64,000 nt of DNA, taken from positions 2,046,001-2,110,000 of the forward strand of contig JAPFFF010000013.1 in the NCBI GenBank assembly GCA_039105265.1. Direction: 5' to 3'. The notes under the pieces are model-generated. The model was not told where the DNA came from. It was given only the letters and a program-made list of their open reading frames with translations, and did no database searches. Origin of the DNA: Tritrichomonas musculus. Lineage: Eukaryota; Parabasalia; Tritrichomonadida; Tritrichomonadidae. Shown here piece after piece: positions 17,522 to 28,082 of the stretch. Each line of letters starts with the position of its first letter. Position 1 is the first letter of the stretch. The position numbers and the translations under genes were made by a program.

Positions 17522-18587
17522 GGGGGTCCAAATTATTCTATTATATTTAATAAAATATTTGATATTTATTGGTATATTTATTTTTTAGAATTATCTATAG
17601 GAAGTGTAGATCCCGCTTTTTATTTTTCTGAAGGTCTGTTTGATTATTTTATTTTTCAAAAAATCAGAATTAGAGTAGGGAATCATTAAAATTAATATAA
17701 AATATAAAAATCCAGCCAAGATTAAATGAATGTTACATGGTTTAATTAAAAAAAAAAAAAATAAAAAATTCAAGATTATTTAATCATTTGATAGTTTTGT
17801 ACCAAAATGCATTTTACATTCTGCGAAGCACGAATAATTGGTATTAAAAATGTATTGAATCAAAATCATCCGGTTCTAAAACATAATTGGTGATTGCATC
17901 TTCATGAGAATCAATCATCTCAATGTCATTATTCATGTTTCTATACGGATTTAATAAATTCATTTGCATTCTTTCTTCATTGATTCAAATATTTTCAAAA
18001 ATATTTTCATTGCTTTTTTTAGCTTTGAAGCAAAATTTAATTTTTGCTGCTTTTTTAATTATTTTTTTTAGGATTTTCCTCCATGTTAAATATATTTATA
18101 AGTTTCTCTTTATTTCAAATGTCATCCAGAATCGAGTATAACTTGTGATCTTCTTTATTATTTTTCTTTTTTTCTATTGTTTTGACCTGAATTGTTATTC
18201 TGACTTTCATTATTATTCTGGTTTTCATTATTATTTTGACTTTTCTCTTTATTATTTTCTAGTAATGAATCATTAATGAAGATATTAATGAAGTTATTTT
18301 GAAATCAATTATATTAATCATATGATCTTTTTATTTTATCTTGTTTAGAATTATCTTTTCTAAAGAATTTTTTTTAAAAAAAACTGTTCATCTGTTTAAT
18401 CTATAAGTATTAAAACCGAACAGACCTTCAGAAAAATAAAAAGCGGGATCTCCACTTCCTATAGATATTTGTCTTAATTAAGTTTACTATTAATTAGCAT
18501 TTATGAAATGTATTTTAATTATCCTAAAATAAATAAAATCGTATAGAGATTTCATTTTCCCCCTCAATTTTTGATCGTTGGACCCCC
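17522..18587. mobile_element. TA-flanked MITE with GGGGGTCCAA ends, split by a second element
   Basis: GGGGGTCCAA at 17522 after TA (17520-17521); TTGGACCCCC ends at 18587 before TA (18588-18589). Removing the element inside it leaves about 190 bp. It is inserted in repeat R1. Confidence 0.7.
17594..18465. mobile_element. TA-flanked inverted-repeat element with ~49-bp ends
   Basis: The segment 17592-17640 matches the inverse of 18419-18467 with one mismatch; it starts TATCTATAGGAAGTG and contains AGATCCCGCTTTTTATTTTT. With TA as the duplicated target the element is 872 bp. No transposase is recognisable; a 72-codon open stretch at 17923-18141 has low-complexity, hydrophobic composition and is not convincing. 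Confidence 0.75.
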
Positions 18588-18625
18588 TATCTTTTTATTA
18601 ACTTTTTCTAAAAAAGTTGTATTTT

Positions 18626-19300
18626 CTTTGATTTAGAAAAAAAAAAAACTTATTAGTATTTTCTTTTTTCCAACTTATTCGTTTTTGAAAATAGAAATAG
18701 ATTTAAATCTTGCAGAAATCATTGAATAAATTTTAACATGTCTACAATTTTATGCAATAAATTTTTAACAGCTTTAAATAAACAAACCATTTCTACATAC
18801 ATTTATTCCCAGTGGAATTAAAAAAAGCACCAATTAATATCAAGAATTGGTCTCAGAGAAAATTTGTATCTTTAATTTCATTGTAATCAGAATATTGGCT
18901 AATATACTTTGTATTTTTATTATTTAATATTATATAATAATATAAATCAATTTTACTATATAAAATTAAAATATGGGGACACATTATTGATCATATTATT
19001 AAATTTTGACAAATTAAAGTTTTGATTTAAAATTTTTAAAAAATTTTATTGAAAAACGAAAATTTCTCTTATTTTTTAAAACTAATTAATTATTAATTAA
19101 TTAATTAACATTAAAAAATAAATTATAAAATTATTTAATGATTAATAATTAAAAATTAATTATTTGTTAAAAAAATAATTAATTATTATTAATTGAATTG
19201 ATACAATTTTCAATATAAATGATGGCTAAAAAATAACTCAATTATTTTTATATAAATATAACAAATAATTGAAAGATGTTAGTCAATTTTTTGAGAGGAA
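18626..19300. other. A+T-rich intergenic DNA
   Basis: Poly-A/T tracts and TTAATTAA-rich stretches (19080-19200); nothing gene-like. Confidence 0.6.
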
Positions 19301-19305
19301 TATAA

Positions 19306-19313
19306 AATCATTT
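19306..19313 (+). promoter_or_regulatory. Inr-like initiator of the endonuclease V gene
   Basis: AATCATTT fits the trichomonad initiator TCA(+1)YTW; A at 19310 lies 10 nt before the ATG at 19320, the usual very short leader. This supports choosing that ATG over an upstream in-frame TTG. Confidence 0.55.
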
Positions 19314-19319
19314 TTAATT

Positions 19320-20051
19320 ATGGAATCAGAGCAAGAAAGAGAAAGGTTGATCCAGCTTCAATTGCAAATGAGATCGAGAATAGACAATACACCTCATTTA
19401 AGTAAATTTCGTTATGTTGGAGGTGCCGACTTAACAGAACAAGACGATATGTTTGTTGGTTGCTTCGTTGTTGTTGATTGTGATGATGATCTAAAAGTAG
19501 TTTATGAAAAATGTACCGAGATGAGAGTTGATGTTCCCTATTTTTCAGGCTTATTAGGATTCAGAGAAGGCCCTGTTGTATTAGCTTTGTATGAAGAATT
19601 TTGCAGAAATTGCCCAGAGATCAAATTAGATGTTCTCATTACAGATGGAAGTGGTGAATGGCATCCACGAGCGTTTGGACTTGCATGTTATGTTGGATAT
19701 CATTTACAAATCCCAACCATTGGCTTATTTAAAAATTTTTTATATATTGATTCAGGACATGATAGGAAGGCTGTAATTCAAGAAGCGAATGAAAAATGTC
19801 AAGAAATTGGGGATGTAATTATATTAAGTCATGAATTACCTAATGGTCCTAAAGTAAGATGTGCAGTAATGAGAACAACTAAAAGTGAACCATTCAGACC
19901 AATTTTTTTCTCAGCCGGCAACCTTATCGATTTGGAAAGTTGCATTGAAGTAATGAAAATAGTTTGTCGTTTCAGAGAACCAGAACCAGTTAGACTTGCT
20001 GATAGAGTATCAAGAGAATATATAAGAAACAAAAAAAATTCAAATGAATAA
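19320..20051 (+). CDS. ENDOV: Endonuclease V (inosine-specific nuclease), 243 aa
   Basis: Cleaves nucleic acid next to deaminated adenine (inosine) in DNA or, in eukaryotes, mainly RNA. Family motifs are all visible: GGADLT with the first catalytic Asp; VPYFSGLLGFREGP (compare VPGLLSFREGP); ITDGSGEWHPRAFGLACYVG with the second Asp and the HPR signature; and IPTIGLFKNFLY, matching PTIGVAKK.L. Length is normal for the family. No targeting signal. The short leader with Inr motif decides the start. It stands alone between repeat-rich DNA and a structured intergenic segment. Confidence 0.93.
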   Translation: MESEQERERLIQLQLQMRSRIDNTPHLSKFRYVGGADLTEQDDMFVGCFVVVDCDDDLKVVYEKCTEMRVDVPYFSGLLGFREGPVVLALYEEFCRNCPEIKLDVLITDGSGEWHPRAFGLACYVGYHLQIPTIGLFKNFLYIDSGHDRKAVIQEANEKCQEIGDVIILSHELPNGPKVRCAVMRTTKSEPFRPIFFSAGNLIDLESCIEVMKIVCRFREPEPVRLADRVSREYIRNKKNSNE

Positions 20052-20112
20052 ATTCATATAATGAAAAATAAATTAGTTTTAGTCATGTAAACTTTTTTTT
20101 TCTCCTTTCTTT

Positions 20113-20292
20113 CAGTGATGTTCAACGTTGAAAAAATTGCTAACGAAGCGACCGTTTAAAAACTCTTCGTTATCAACATCAAAGTGGCAAATGACATTGA
20201 AAATGATCGTCCAAAAAACTGCCACTTTTTCTCTTCTCAGGGCTTCATTCATTTTTCAATCGTTACGTTTTTTTTTTTTTTTTTTTTACACA
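20113..20292. ncRNA. Candidate structured RNA: two strong adjacent hairpins ending in a long T run
   Basis: TAACGAAG (20141-20148) pairs with CTTCGTTA (20164-20171), extended outward by GATGTT...AACATC. Next, AAAGTGGCA (20181-20189) pairs with TGCCACTTT (20220-20228). A T run of about 19 follows at 20271-20288, as for pol III. No A or B box is evident, so it could equally be a foldback repeat. 20293-20620 is plain A+T-rich DNA. Confidence 0.4.
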
Positions 20293-20623
20293 AATTTCTC
20301 ACTTTAAATGATACATGAAGGTTTACAAAAAAATGATGATTAACTTCAATGCAAACACTTCGATTTTTTTACACAAAAGTTGCAAAAAATTCGCAAAATT
20401 TATTTAAACAAAATAGAGTTATATTATTAATCGATTATTTCTAGTAAATAAAAAAAATGTAATGCAATTTAATTTTTGTATTATTTACATTATGAGACTT
20501 GATAAAGTTAAAATGATAATTAAAATTATTAACAAAGATATGATTAGATTTTATTTTAAAACAAAGTCAATTCAATTTTTCAAAAGGCAATTCAAATTAA
20601 AAATAAAATAAATTGTAAATTTA

Positions 20624-22377
20624 GGCTATGCTCCTGCACTGGTTGATTATGGCATTACCGTAGAAGAGGCAAAATATCGTTTCCAAGCAGATGCATTTAA
20701 AAAAGATCCTTAATAGCAACTATGGTACTATTTGATGTGTAAGAATGAAGACGATTCTAACAATAAAGATGAATCGTTATTTTATTGTTTGATTTCGAGC
20801 TTGAATTCGAATAAAAATCCAGAATCTTGGCCTGTTCATGGTCGCGAATTTTGGCAAAGAGGTGAAATTGAAGATGCTTTAAGTAATCTGTATTATGGTA
20901 CTTCAAATAGTTCAATTAATGCACTTCTATGTTTTGGCCAAATGTGCGAAGATGATCCAAACCTTGTCAATTCTCACTTTTACTTCAGACTGGCTTCCAA
21001 TTATTGCCATTGTCTTGATGTTTGCGGTTTCACTTCACCTATTGAATACAATGTTTATCACTGTGATGAATGCAATATTGGCATGTGTGAAGGATGTGCG
21101 AAACATTGCCATTTGAATCAGAAAACGACCAAAATTGGCTTAAAAAGTGGATTTAAATACCAATGTGGTAAAATCGGTTTTGAAGATAAATGCACAGGTG
21201 AATTTGTTGGTGAAACTTGTTGCTATCAACACTTGCATCAGTGCGAAACTTGTTGTAATAATGATTCTAAATTCATTTGTAAGTCTTGCGCTGAAAAGTG
21301 TCATAAAGATCACAAGGTCTTTGATTGCGGAGTGGTGAGAAACTTTTGCTCTTGAGGAATGAAGAAGATGCATAACAAGTTCGATTGTCAATTACTTAAG
21401 TTCGATAAAAATGAGAAATATTGTTCTCAAACTGAAAAGAGACAAAGATGGTTCCAATGCGCTACTTGTGGTTTGTATGGATCTGACAATATCGAACTAT
21501 ATCATTGTCATGAAAATCATGCAATTCTTAATCTTGGCGTTTTAGATAAATGCTGTACATGCAAATCTTGAAACTACTTATTCAAAAAAGAATAATTATT
21601 TTTAGAAAAATTAATTGCTTTTTGTTAAAAGATGAAGACGAACTTATTGAATTCATCAATTATTTAAATACAAAGGATTCAAATAAATTTTTGTTTTTGT
21701 ATGAAACCGTTTTATTTCCGAATGTTTCATCTGCAAAAATGAAAGATTTTGTGTCAATCTTTGATTTCAATAACATGACATATGAAATATGGAATAACTT
21801 GGCTGGAAGATTGACAAATGAAATTCAATTAAAAAGTCAATTTGAACCATCAAAAAGGTACAAAGGCATAAAATTTGAATATAAATCAGATAAAGAATTT
21901 TCAGGTATCGTCAAATATCTTAAAGATAAAACATCGAATCTAATTGAAAATGAAATTAAAGTCACATTTTCATCAAATTGTGAATGTTATGGTCATCCAA
22001 TCGATATTTTCAATTATGAAACTGAATCTAAAGGCTTTTGTTCTCAGAATAACCCGAACAGTTGGATATGCATTGATTTCATGAAGCATAAAATAGTTCT
22101 TACTGATTGTCAAATTAAATCATGGGATTGGAGCGAAAATTGGAATCCTAAAAGTTTTACAATTGAAGGATCATTAGATAACAATTCATGGGATGTTCTT
22201 GATGAACAAAAAAATTGTCCCTATCTCAAAGATAAATTAGTTGTCCACAGATTTACAATCAGCAATCAAACATCCAAAGAATATCGATATATTCGATTTC
22301 GTCAGACAGATAAAAACTGGGCAAATAATGATTATTTTTCGTTTAAACGTATAGAATTCTATGGAGAATTAATTTAA
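20624..22377 (+). pseudogene. Sel1-like / UBR-type zinc / F5-8C gene, disrupted
   Basis: One gene in pieces. 20624-20712: Sel1-like helices (YAPALVDYG...ADAFKKDP), then TAA TAG. 20732-21355: more helical repeats, then two Cys/His clusters resembling a UBR box (YHCDECNIGMC...HCH; CETCCNNDSKFICKSCAEKCH). A TGA follows at 21353-21355 in the same frame, where a Cys is expected (FCS-stop-G). 21359-21571: a further Cys/His segment. The frame then shifts, and 21550-22377 encodes a discoidin-like F5/8C domain (NSWICIDF, SFTIEGS, YRYIRFRQT, RIEFYGEL). Such combinations are protein-protein scaffolds in trichomonads. At least two stops and one frameshift mean it is not a working full-length gene as assembled. 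Confidence 0.75.
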
Positions 22378-22395
22378 TAAACATTTTATTATTCT

Positions 22396-22417
22396 ATATA
22401 TATATATATATATTTCA
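22396..22417. repeat. (TA)n microsatellite
   Basis: A run of about 11 TA units just after the F5/8C stop. Beyond it, 22464-22560 encodes a stray Sel1-like stretch (AKKLFELAVKRNNPNALSK) ending in a stop, a gene remnant. Confidence 0.7.
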
Positions 22418-22571
22418 TTTGAAATAACTTTCTTTATCAATAGTAATTATATTAATATATAATAATGAAAAAGCAAAAAAATTATTTGAATTAGCAGTAA
22501 AACGAAATAATCCAAATGCATTGTCTAAAAGATTATTTAAAAGCCAAATATCCACAGTATTTTCATTCTAA

Positions 22572-23126
22572 ATGCTCATCACTCACTCACATTTTCATTC
22601 CTTCACCTTGTGTCAAAAAAAAAAATTTAATTCATTTGAATACTGTGAATCACTTGTATTTATCAGTTTCACAAAATCCATAGAAGACAGTGGAATCTGC
22701 ACACAAGCCAAAATTCTGAGCAGCATTGATGAATCCGATTCACTTTTTCAATATGGTGAACTTCTACGAAAAGGCGATGGAGTTCCAGTTAACAAATCAG
22801 AAGCGATCAAATATTACAAAATGTTGATTGACAAAGGAAATGGCAATGCAATGAATAATTATGCCAATATGTTAAATGAAGGCGATGGAGTTCCAGTTAA
22901 CAAATCAGAAGCGATCAAATATTACAAAATGTCAATTGACAAAGGAAATGACGATGCAATGTTTTGTTATGCCAATATGTTAGATGAAGGTGATGGAGTT
23001 CCAGTTAACAAATCAGAAGCGATCAAATATTACAAAATGTCAGCAGACAGAGGAAATAAAAAAGCAATTCATTTGTTAACCGAAATCTCTATTTCAAAGG
23101 AAATAAAAAAGCAATTCATTTGTTAA
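22572..23126 (+). CDS. Sel1-repeat protein, 184 aa
   Basis: Sel1-like (TPR-related) repeats act as protein-interaction scaffolds. Residues ~55-165 carry three near-identical 36-residue repeats with the signature EGDGVPVNKSEAIKYYKMS.DKGN; their DNA is also nearly identical (22768-23050), so they duplicated recently. The first ~50 residues (Ser/His/Phe-rich) do not look like this family, so the true start could be later or the 5' end may be rearranged. The protein is short for the family and lies among gene fragments; it may itself be a remnant. Confidence 0.6.
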   Translation: MLITHSHFHSFTLCQKKKFNSFEYCESLVFISFTKSIEDSGICTQAKILSSIDESDSLFQYGELLRKGDGVPVNKSEAIKYYKMLIDKGNGNAMNNYANMLNEGDGVPVNKSEAIKYYKMSIDKGNDDAMFCYANMLDEGDGVPVNKSEAIKYYKMSADRGNKKAIHLLTEISISKEIKKQFIC

Positions 23127-23169
23127 CCGAAATTTGTATACTATCAATTATAAAAGTTCAAGAAGTGAA

Positions 23170-23245
23170 TGAATTACTGGATGATCCTTATTTTAAGGTG
23201 CATAATGCACAATATTGTTTCTAAGATCATCCAGTAATTAATTTG
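23170..23245. repeat. 18-bp near-perfect inverted repeat (hairpin)
   Basis: GAATTACTGGATGATCCTTA is matched by TAAGATCATCCAGTAATT about 35 nt later, with a single bulged base; the loop holds its own GTGCAT...ATGCAC palindrome. Confidence 0.65.
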
Positions 23246-23261
23246 TTTTTCAAAGTGAATG

Positions 23262-23465
23262 AAAAATGATAGAAAGACAATTTGGACAAGCTTTAAATGT
23301 TCATAACAAGTTCATCTCAGGTATCTGCAAATGGTTTTGAGGAAGTAGAGAAAGATTGACATATTCTCATACTTGCTTCAATATTTTGAATTTGCCAGAA
23401 TATAAAACTATGAAAGAAATGAATACCAAATTATTATAAGCAATCCAAGATTGTGAATTTTGGAA
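23262..23465 (+). pseudogene. Short coding remnant with several stops, family unknown
   Basis: Reads MIERQFGQALNVHNKFISG, then after a stop RERLTYSHTCFNILNLPEYK, and after another stop AIQDCEFW. Protein-like wording in one frame despite three stops marks decayed coding DNA. 23470-23720 shows only A/T-rich sequence and a T15 tract. Confidence 0.4.
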
Positions 23466-23724
23466 TAGGTGAAAATTAATTAATAAATAAAAATTTGATA
23501 TATCAATTTTTTTGATCCAATTAGATGTAAAATAATTGCAACTCTGTTCTAGAATTGATATTAATCATATTATAATATGATCTAAATTAATGTTATAAAA
23601 AACCATTTTTTTTTTTTTTTTAAATATAATAATAAATTTAGTATACTAAAATGCTATATATTATTGGAAGCAACAATGGATATTATCACACTAAATAAAT
23701 TTTTATCAAAACATCGTTTGCATT

Positions 23725-24666
23725 TTGCAGAATTTATATTGTATTTTGTATGAATATGCCAAAATCCAATTCATTGGCCAAGGAATTCAAAAGGACGATA
23801 AAAAAGCATTCAAATATTTCAATAAAACATCCAAGAATGGTTATCAGAAAAGTCATGACTTTTTGACCATATTTAAAAAAATGAATAAAATCAAAGAATT
23901 TGGAAAAAAAAAAAAAAAATTGATCCTTCCAAAAAATAAAGAAAAAAACGTAAAATTGTTCGATCAAATCAAAATTAAATCAAATAAGACTGATATTCTA
24001 TTTTACAATGATGCTCTTAAAACAACCAATTTTTATTCATTATTAAGCAGATTCAAATTTATATCAATTGAAATTCTTTATCCTTCACCTTCATTCGATC
24101 AAATTTTTGAACTGGTATCAAATGTCAAAAACAATAAGTTAAATAATATTGTAATTGGACTTGATTTACAATCAATTCCAAATAAAGCAATTAAAGTATT
24201 TAGTGATTCAAACATATCACATGTAAATATAAGTGAATCTATTACTATCATATCTGATAATTCATTCATAAATTGTAATTCATTAAAGCAAGTAAAACTT
24301 CCTTTTTCATTAACTTCAATTGAAAATGGAGCTTTTAAAGGATGCGCATCACTTGAAGAGATAATCATTCCGAATAATGTAACCTCAATTAAAAGCTATG
24401 CTTTTAGTGAATGCTCATCTCTTAAAAAGATAATGATTCCTTCTTCTGTAACATCAATTGAAGAGCATGCTTTTAGTATGTGCTCGTCATTGAATGATGT
24501 CTCAATTCCTTCATATACAACAAGCATTAAAGATCATACTTTCGAAAAATGCTCATCTTTAACACAAATAACAATTCCTTCTTTTGTAAAAAAAGTTGGA
24601 AATCATGTTTTTAGTGAATGTTTGTCTTATTATTTCTGGAAAAGAATAATTTATTTAAAAGAATAA
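23725..24666 (+). pseudogene. Sel1 / BspA-type LRR gene fragment, 313 codons
   Basis: The frame begins at a TTG with no suitable ATG before residue 52, so the 5' part is missing. It encodes the end of a Sel1 repeat (GQGIQKDDKKAFKYFNKTSK), a basic Lys-rich linker, a ~100-residue region, and then at least five BspA (TpLRR) repeats of 23 residues with the pattern SSLKKIMIPSSVTSIEEHAF. The last repeat breaks off into SYYFWKRIIYLKE. BspA-like LRR proteins in trichomonads are surface or scaffold proteins; no membrane anchor is present here. Best seen as a truncated copy. Confidence 0.6.
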
Positions 24667-25488
24667 ATTGTTTAAACAAAAGAGTAACACTTCATTTTTT
24701 TCAATATAGTGAGATGGGGTAATTACTCTTCATCTCTTTACACAAAAGGAGCATGGCCAGTAACTATTAATGTGTTTTAAATCATCTGCAAACTCAGCTA
24801 TTTGAACATAATTATTGTCTTTTTCTTCTATGGATCGCAGAAAAAGTTCATTCAATGTTAGTATTCATGCATTATTTTGAGACATAACTGTGATTAAATT
24901 TTCTGGTATCATCATTTCACCATTAAACAAACATATATATAAATAAATAAATAAATAAATAAAAATCTCCCTCAAAATTTGTGAAACACAAAAAACAAAC
25001 ATGAAATGAATCACTAGAACTGTTTTATTTATTGCTATAATTGATGCAATATCAATAATCATTATAATATTCACAATATTTTTTATATAACATTTCCAGT
25101 TTTCATTAAGGTTTAGAGAATATTGATATCAGGTTTTCAAACTGATAATCTATTATCAAAATAACATACTTAACAAAGATGAATTTTCTTATTTAGATTA
25201 TGAACTCAAGTAGTATATGTTTTTTAGATAATAATAATCATTTTGTCAAATGAACATTTTATCTATGCGTTTATAGAATATAATGATTCTAACTGTTTTA
25301 TATAAAGACTTGGTAGGGAGTTTTCCATTTGGTATGGAAGCTTTACTCTAGACTATATTTTTATTTTGCCATTTTTCAAATTTTTATTTTGTCATCTTTT
25401 TGAATTAAAAAATTGAAAGAGAAAATTTTAACGAAAATTTTTAAAATTTTTAAATTTTTTTTAAAAATATACAATCCTTATTATATAT
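24667..25488. other. Intergenic DNA, possible faint minus-strand remnant
   Basis: Low-complexity A+T-rich DNA with an (ATAA)n patch at 24935-24962. A minus-strand stretch around 24730-24930 has some protein-like wording but stops and no recognisable family. No RNA gene seen. Confidence 0.5.
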
Positions 25489-26715
25489 ATGTCAAAATTA
25501 ATAAATTGCAAAGAGAAAAATACATCATGTGATGAATTAAAAAAAGATATTAAAGTAAATGACCAAAACAACCAATCAATAATTGGTAACCAAGAAATAT
25601 CAAAATTTATTGAAGAAAATAAAGAACTTTATAATAATCTTATGTTATTCTTAGAAGATTCTGAAGGTAATGATTATTATTTCCAAAATTTAATTGATAA
25701 CTTAAATAAACAAAAAACTGAAAAAAATCATGCAAAATTTGAAGAATTTCTTCAGTTAATTACTAGCATTGCACATTATCACTACTACGAAAACCTTTTC
25801 ATGAAAATTTTTCAAATTCTACAGTATTACAAAAATCTAATTATGCTAACCTTTTCAAATCTAGAAATATTCAATATCTTTCAAAGAAATAAAAAAATTC
25901 TGCTTTTTCTTTTTGAAAACAAAATAATAAATGTAGATGATCAAATTTACAGAGAATTATATTTGAAGACCGAAACAAATGGAAATCGTTATTATCATTT
26001 TTTCTACCCTGAAATTAGAATATTTCCTGGTTATGAAAAAATAGAAGAAATTGAAGAAGAACTCACCAAATTTGATATTTTTAATGAAAAACGTCACAAA
26101 GGCGAAAATGACTCATACATTTGTTCATTAATTCGTGAAGATTTAGTTGAAGAATTCATCTCTTATGTCAATCAATCAAACATTTCACTCAATATTGAAG
26201 TCATTCCATCAATTTTTGAAACACATTCTTTTTTAAATGAGAATTTTCCAACATTGATTGAATATTCAACTTTTTTTGGCTCAATTCAGATTTTCCAATA
26301 TTTAAGGATGAACAATATTCAATTGAAGCCATCATTGTGGTTATATGCGATTCATTCACGAAATGCTGAAATGATTCATCTTCTCGAGTCATTAAAAGTT
26401 CAACCTCCTGGAGGAAATTATGAAAACTGTTTTATCGAGTGCATGAAATGCCATCATAGTGAAATTGCTGACTATTTAGAAGACAATTTGATAGCACAAG
26501 ACAGCAATGTGAGAAAGAATGATGAAGTTTTGGCAAGTATTATGCAATATCATAATTATGCTTATTTTCCATCTAATTTTGATAGTGGAGATGAATTTTA
26601 TTATTTATGCAGCTGCAATTACAAGAAACTTGTCGATATTTTCATGAAAAAGAAAGAGAAATCCATCAAAGAAATGATATCTGAAAGAATTCAAAATGAC
26701 ATTTTTTATTTATAA
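25489..26715 (+). CDS. DUF3447/ankyrin-type N-terminal part of a DUF3447-LRR gene, 408 aa
   Basis: ATG at 25489. The all-helical protein matches the trichomonad DUF3447 ankyrin-like family: ETHSFLNENFPTLIEYSTFF, then IQIFQYL...LKPSLWLYAIHSRNAEMIHLLE, typical of the domain centre at residues ~240-320. The same family recurs at 44309-45463 on the other strand. The frame ends inside a T6 run (about 26700-26706), and the next frame continues immediately with LRR sequence, so this is very likely the first half of one longer protein. The role is presumed to be protein interaction. Confidence 0.75.
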   Translation: MSKLINCKEKNTSCDELKKDIKVNDQNNQSIIGNQEISKFIEENKELYNNLMLFLEDSEGNDYYFQNLIDNLNKQKTEKNHAKFEEFLQLITSIAHYHYYENLFMKIFQILQYYKNLIMLTFSNLEIFNIFQRNKKILLFLFENKIINVDDQIYRELYLKTETNGNRYYHFFYPEIRIFPGYEKIEEIEEELTKFDIFNEKRHKGENDSYICSLIREDLVEEFISYVNQSNISLNIEVIPSIFETHSFLNENFPTLIEYSTFFGSIQIFQYLRMNNIQLKPSLWLYAIHSRNAEMIHLLESLKVQPPGGNYENCFIECMKCHHSEIADYLEDNLIAQDSNVRKNDEVLASIMQYHNYAYFPSNFDSGDEFYYLCSCNYKKLVDIFMKKKEKSIKEMISERIQNDIFYL

Positions 26716-27547
26716 AATCACAATTCAAGATGCTGCTAATGAAAATCTAATTGAATTTGTTTATTATTTATTGTTATATGAAAAAGATATTCCTGACCGT
26801 TTTTTTGAAAGAAATGAAAAGATAAGGAAAATAGCAATTCCATCATGCGTCATGTCAATTGGATTTTGGACATTCAATGGATGTTTACTGCTGAAAAAAA
26901 TAATAATTCCATCATCTGTAAAATCAATTGGAAAAGGTTCTTTTATTGGATGCCCATCATTGACTGAAATAACTTTTGAATTTCCTTCTTCAGTGACATC
27001 AATCGGCGACGATGCTTTCTTTCAGTGTTCATCATTGAAAGAAATAATTATTCCAACATCTGTGACTTCAATTGGACAAGGTTCCTTTTTCAGTTGCTCT
27101 TCTCTTGAAAAAGTTTCAATTCCTTCTTCTGTAGCTGAAATTGGCCATTCTGCTTTCAATGCATGCTCATCTTTAAGAATCATTTCAATTCCGATTTCAT
27201 TAAAGTTGATTGAAGGAAGCACTTTCAAAGGATGTTCATCATTGACTCAAATATCAATTCCATCTTCTGTGACTTCTATTGGAAAATATGCCTTCAGTGA
27301 ATGCTCAGAATTGGAATATGTCAAAATTCCTCCTTCCGTTACATTAATTGATGAATGCGCATTTAATCTTTGTTCATCATTAACACAAATTACAATTCCT
27401 TCTAGCAGAGTTACAATTGGTGACTTAGCATTTCAAAGTTGTTTAATGTTGAATCAAATAACAATTTCTTCATTCGGAACCACATATAGAAGATGTGCTT
27501 TTCCACCAAAAACAAGAATTATTAAGAAAAGATTTGATAAATTATGA
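26696..27547 (+). CDS. BspA-type leucine-rich-repeat C-terminal part of the same gene, 283 aa
   Basis: Overlaps the previous frame by 20 bp. Residues 1-50 continue DUF3447-like helices (DAANENLIEFVYYLLL); from about residue 55 to the end there are nine or ten 23-residue TpLRR repeats (SSLKEIIIPTSVTSIGQGSF type). The ATG at 26696 is unlikely to be a real start: one T fewer in the T6 run would fuse both frames into a ~685-residue protein. Either a genuine frameshift mutation or a homopolymer sequencing error. No signal peptide or transmembrane helix. Confidence 0.75.
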   Translation: MTFFIYKITIQDAANENLIEFVYYLLLYEKDIPDRFFERNEKIRKIAIPSCVMSIGFWTFNGCLLLKKIIIPSSVKSIGKGSFIGCPSLTEITFEFPSSVTSIGDDAFFQCSSLKEIIIPTSVTSIGQGSFFSCSSLEKVSIPSSVAEIGHSAFNACSSLRIISIPISLKLIEGSTFKGCSSLTQISIPSSVTSIGKYAFSECSELEYVKIPPSVTLIDECAFNLCSSLTQITIPSSRVTIGDLAFQSCLMLNQITISSFGTTYRRCAFPPKTRIIKKRFDKL

Positions 27548-28082
27548 ACTAAAAAATAATATAAATTTAATTCCTTTTGATAAGATCATTTAGCATTTGA
27601 ATTATGTAGAGTAAAAAGCTTAAATAATTGAAGCAATCGTTAATAAAGAGTGTATAAAACAAGGAGCTACAACGAAAGATTCTTTTCAAATGAAAATTCT
27701 TCAGGAATTAAATTAAGGTTTTGCTGGTGATTGAATTTCACTTTTATTAATAAAATTACTAATATAACATATTTTTTGGTATTTTATACAACATTTAGCT
27801 TCCGGGTTTTTAACTTTGTAATCAATATTGTTGATTTTAGTTATTCTTAAACTATATAGTAATTAATTGCTAAAATTATAAATATTTATAAATTATTTAA
27901 TTAATATTTATAATAATATTTACAAATTAATGATATAAAGATTGAGATACATTAAGTTTTATTGTTAAATTTCAAAGCATTGAAAAAAAATATCTATTAG
28001 AAAAAATTGAGTATTACTCAATATTTCAAATGAACGATCATTGCTATCATTCATCATGCAAAGTTTATTTATTTGATAAAGC
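27548..28082. other. Intergenic DNA with a short coding remnant
   Basis: 27619-27715 (+) reads IIEAIVNKECIKQGATTKDS and ends MKILQELN-stop: gene debris of unknown family. The rest is A+T-rich. Confidence 0.35.

Noticed and set aside
17923-18141. 72-codon hydrophobic frame inside a TA-flanked element
   Set aside because: A+T-driven Phe/Ile/Leu composition, no transposase motif.
20713-21571. Alternative genetic code (TGA as Cys)
   Set aside because: TAA and TAG stops and a frameshift occur in the same gene, and intact genes nearby end normally; decay is simpler.
24865-25074. 69-codon minus-strand frame
   Set aside because: Ile/Phe-rich, partly encoded by an ATAA microsatellite; at most a remnant tail.
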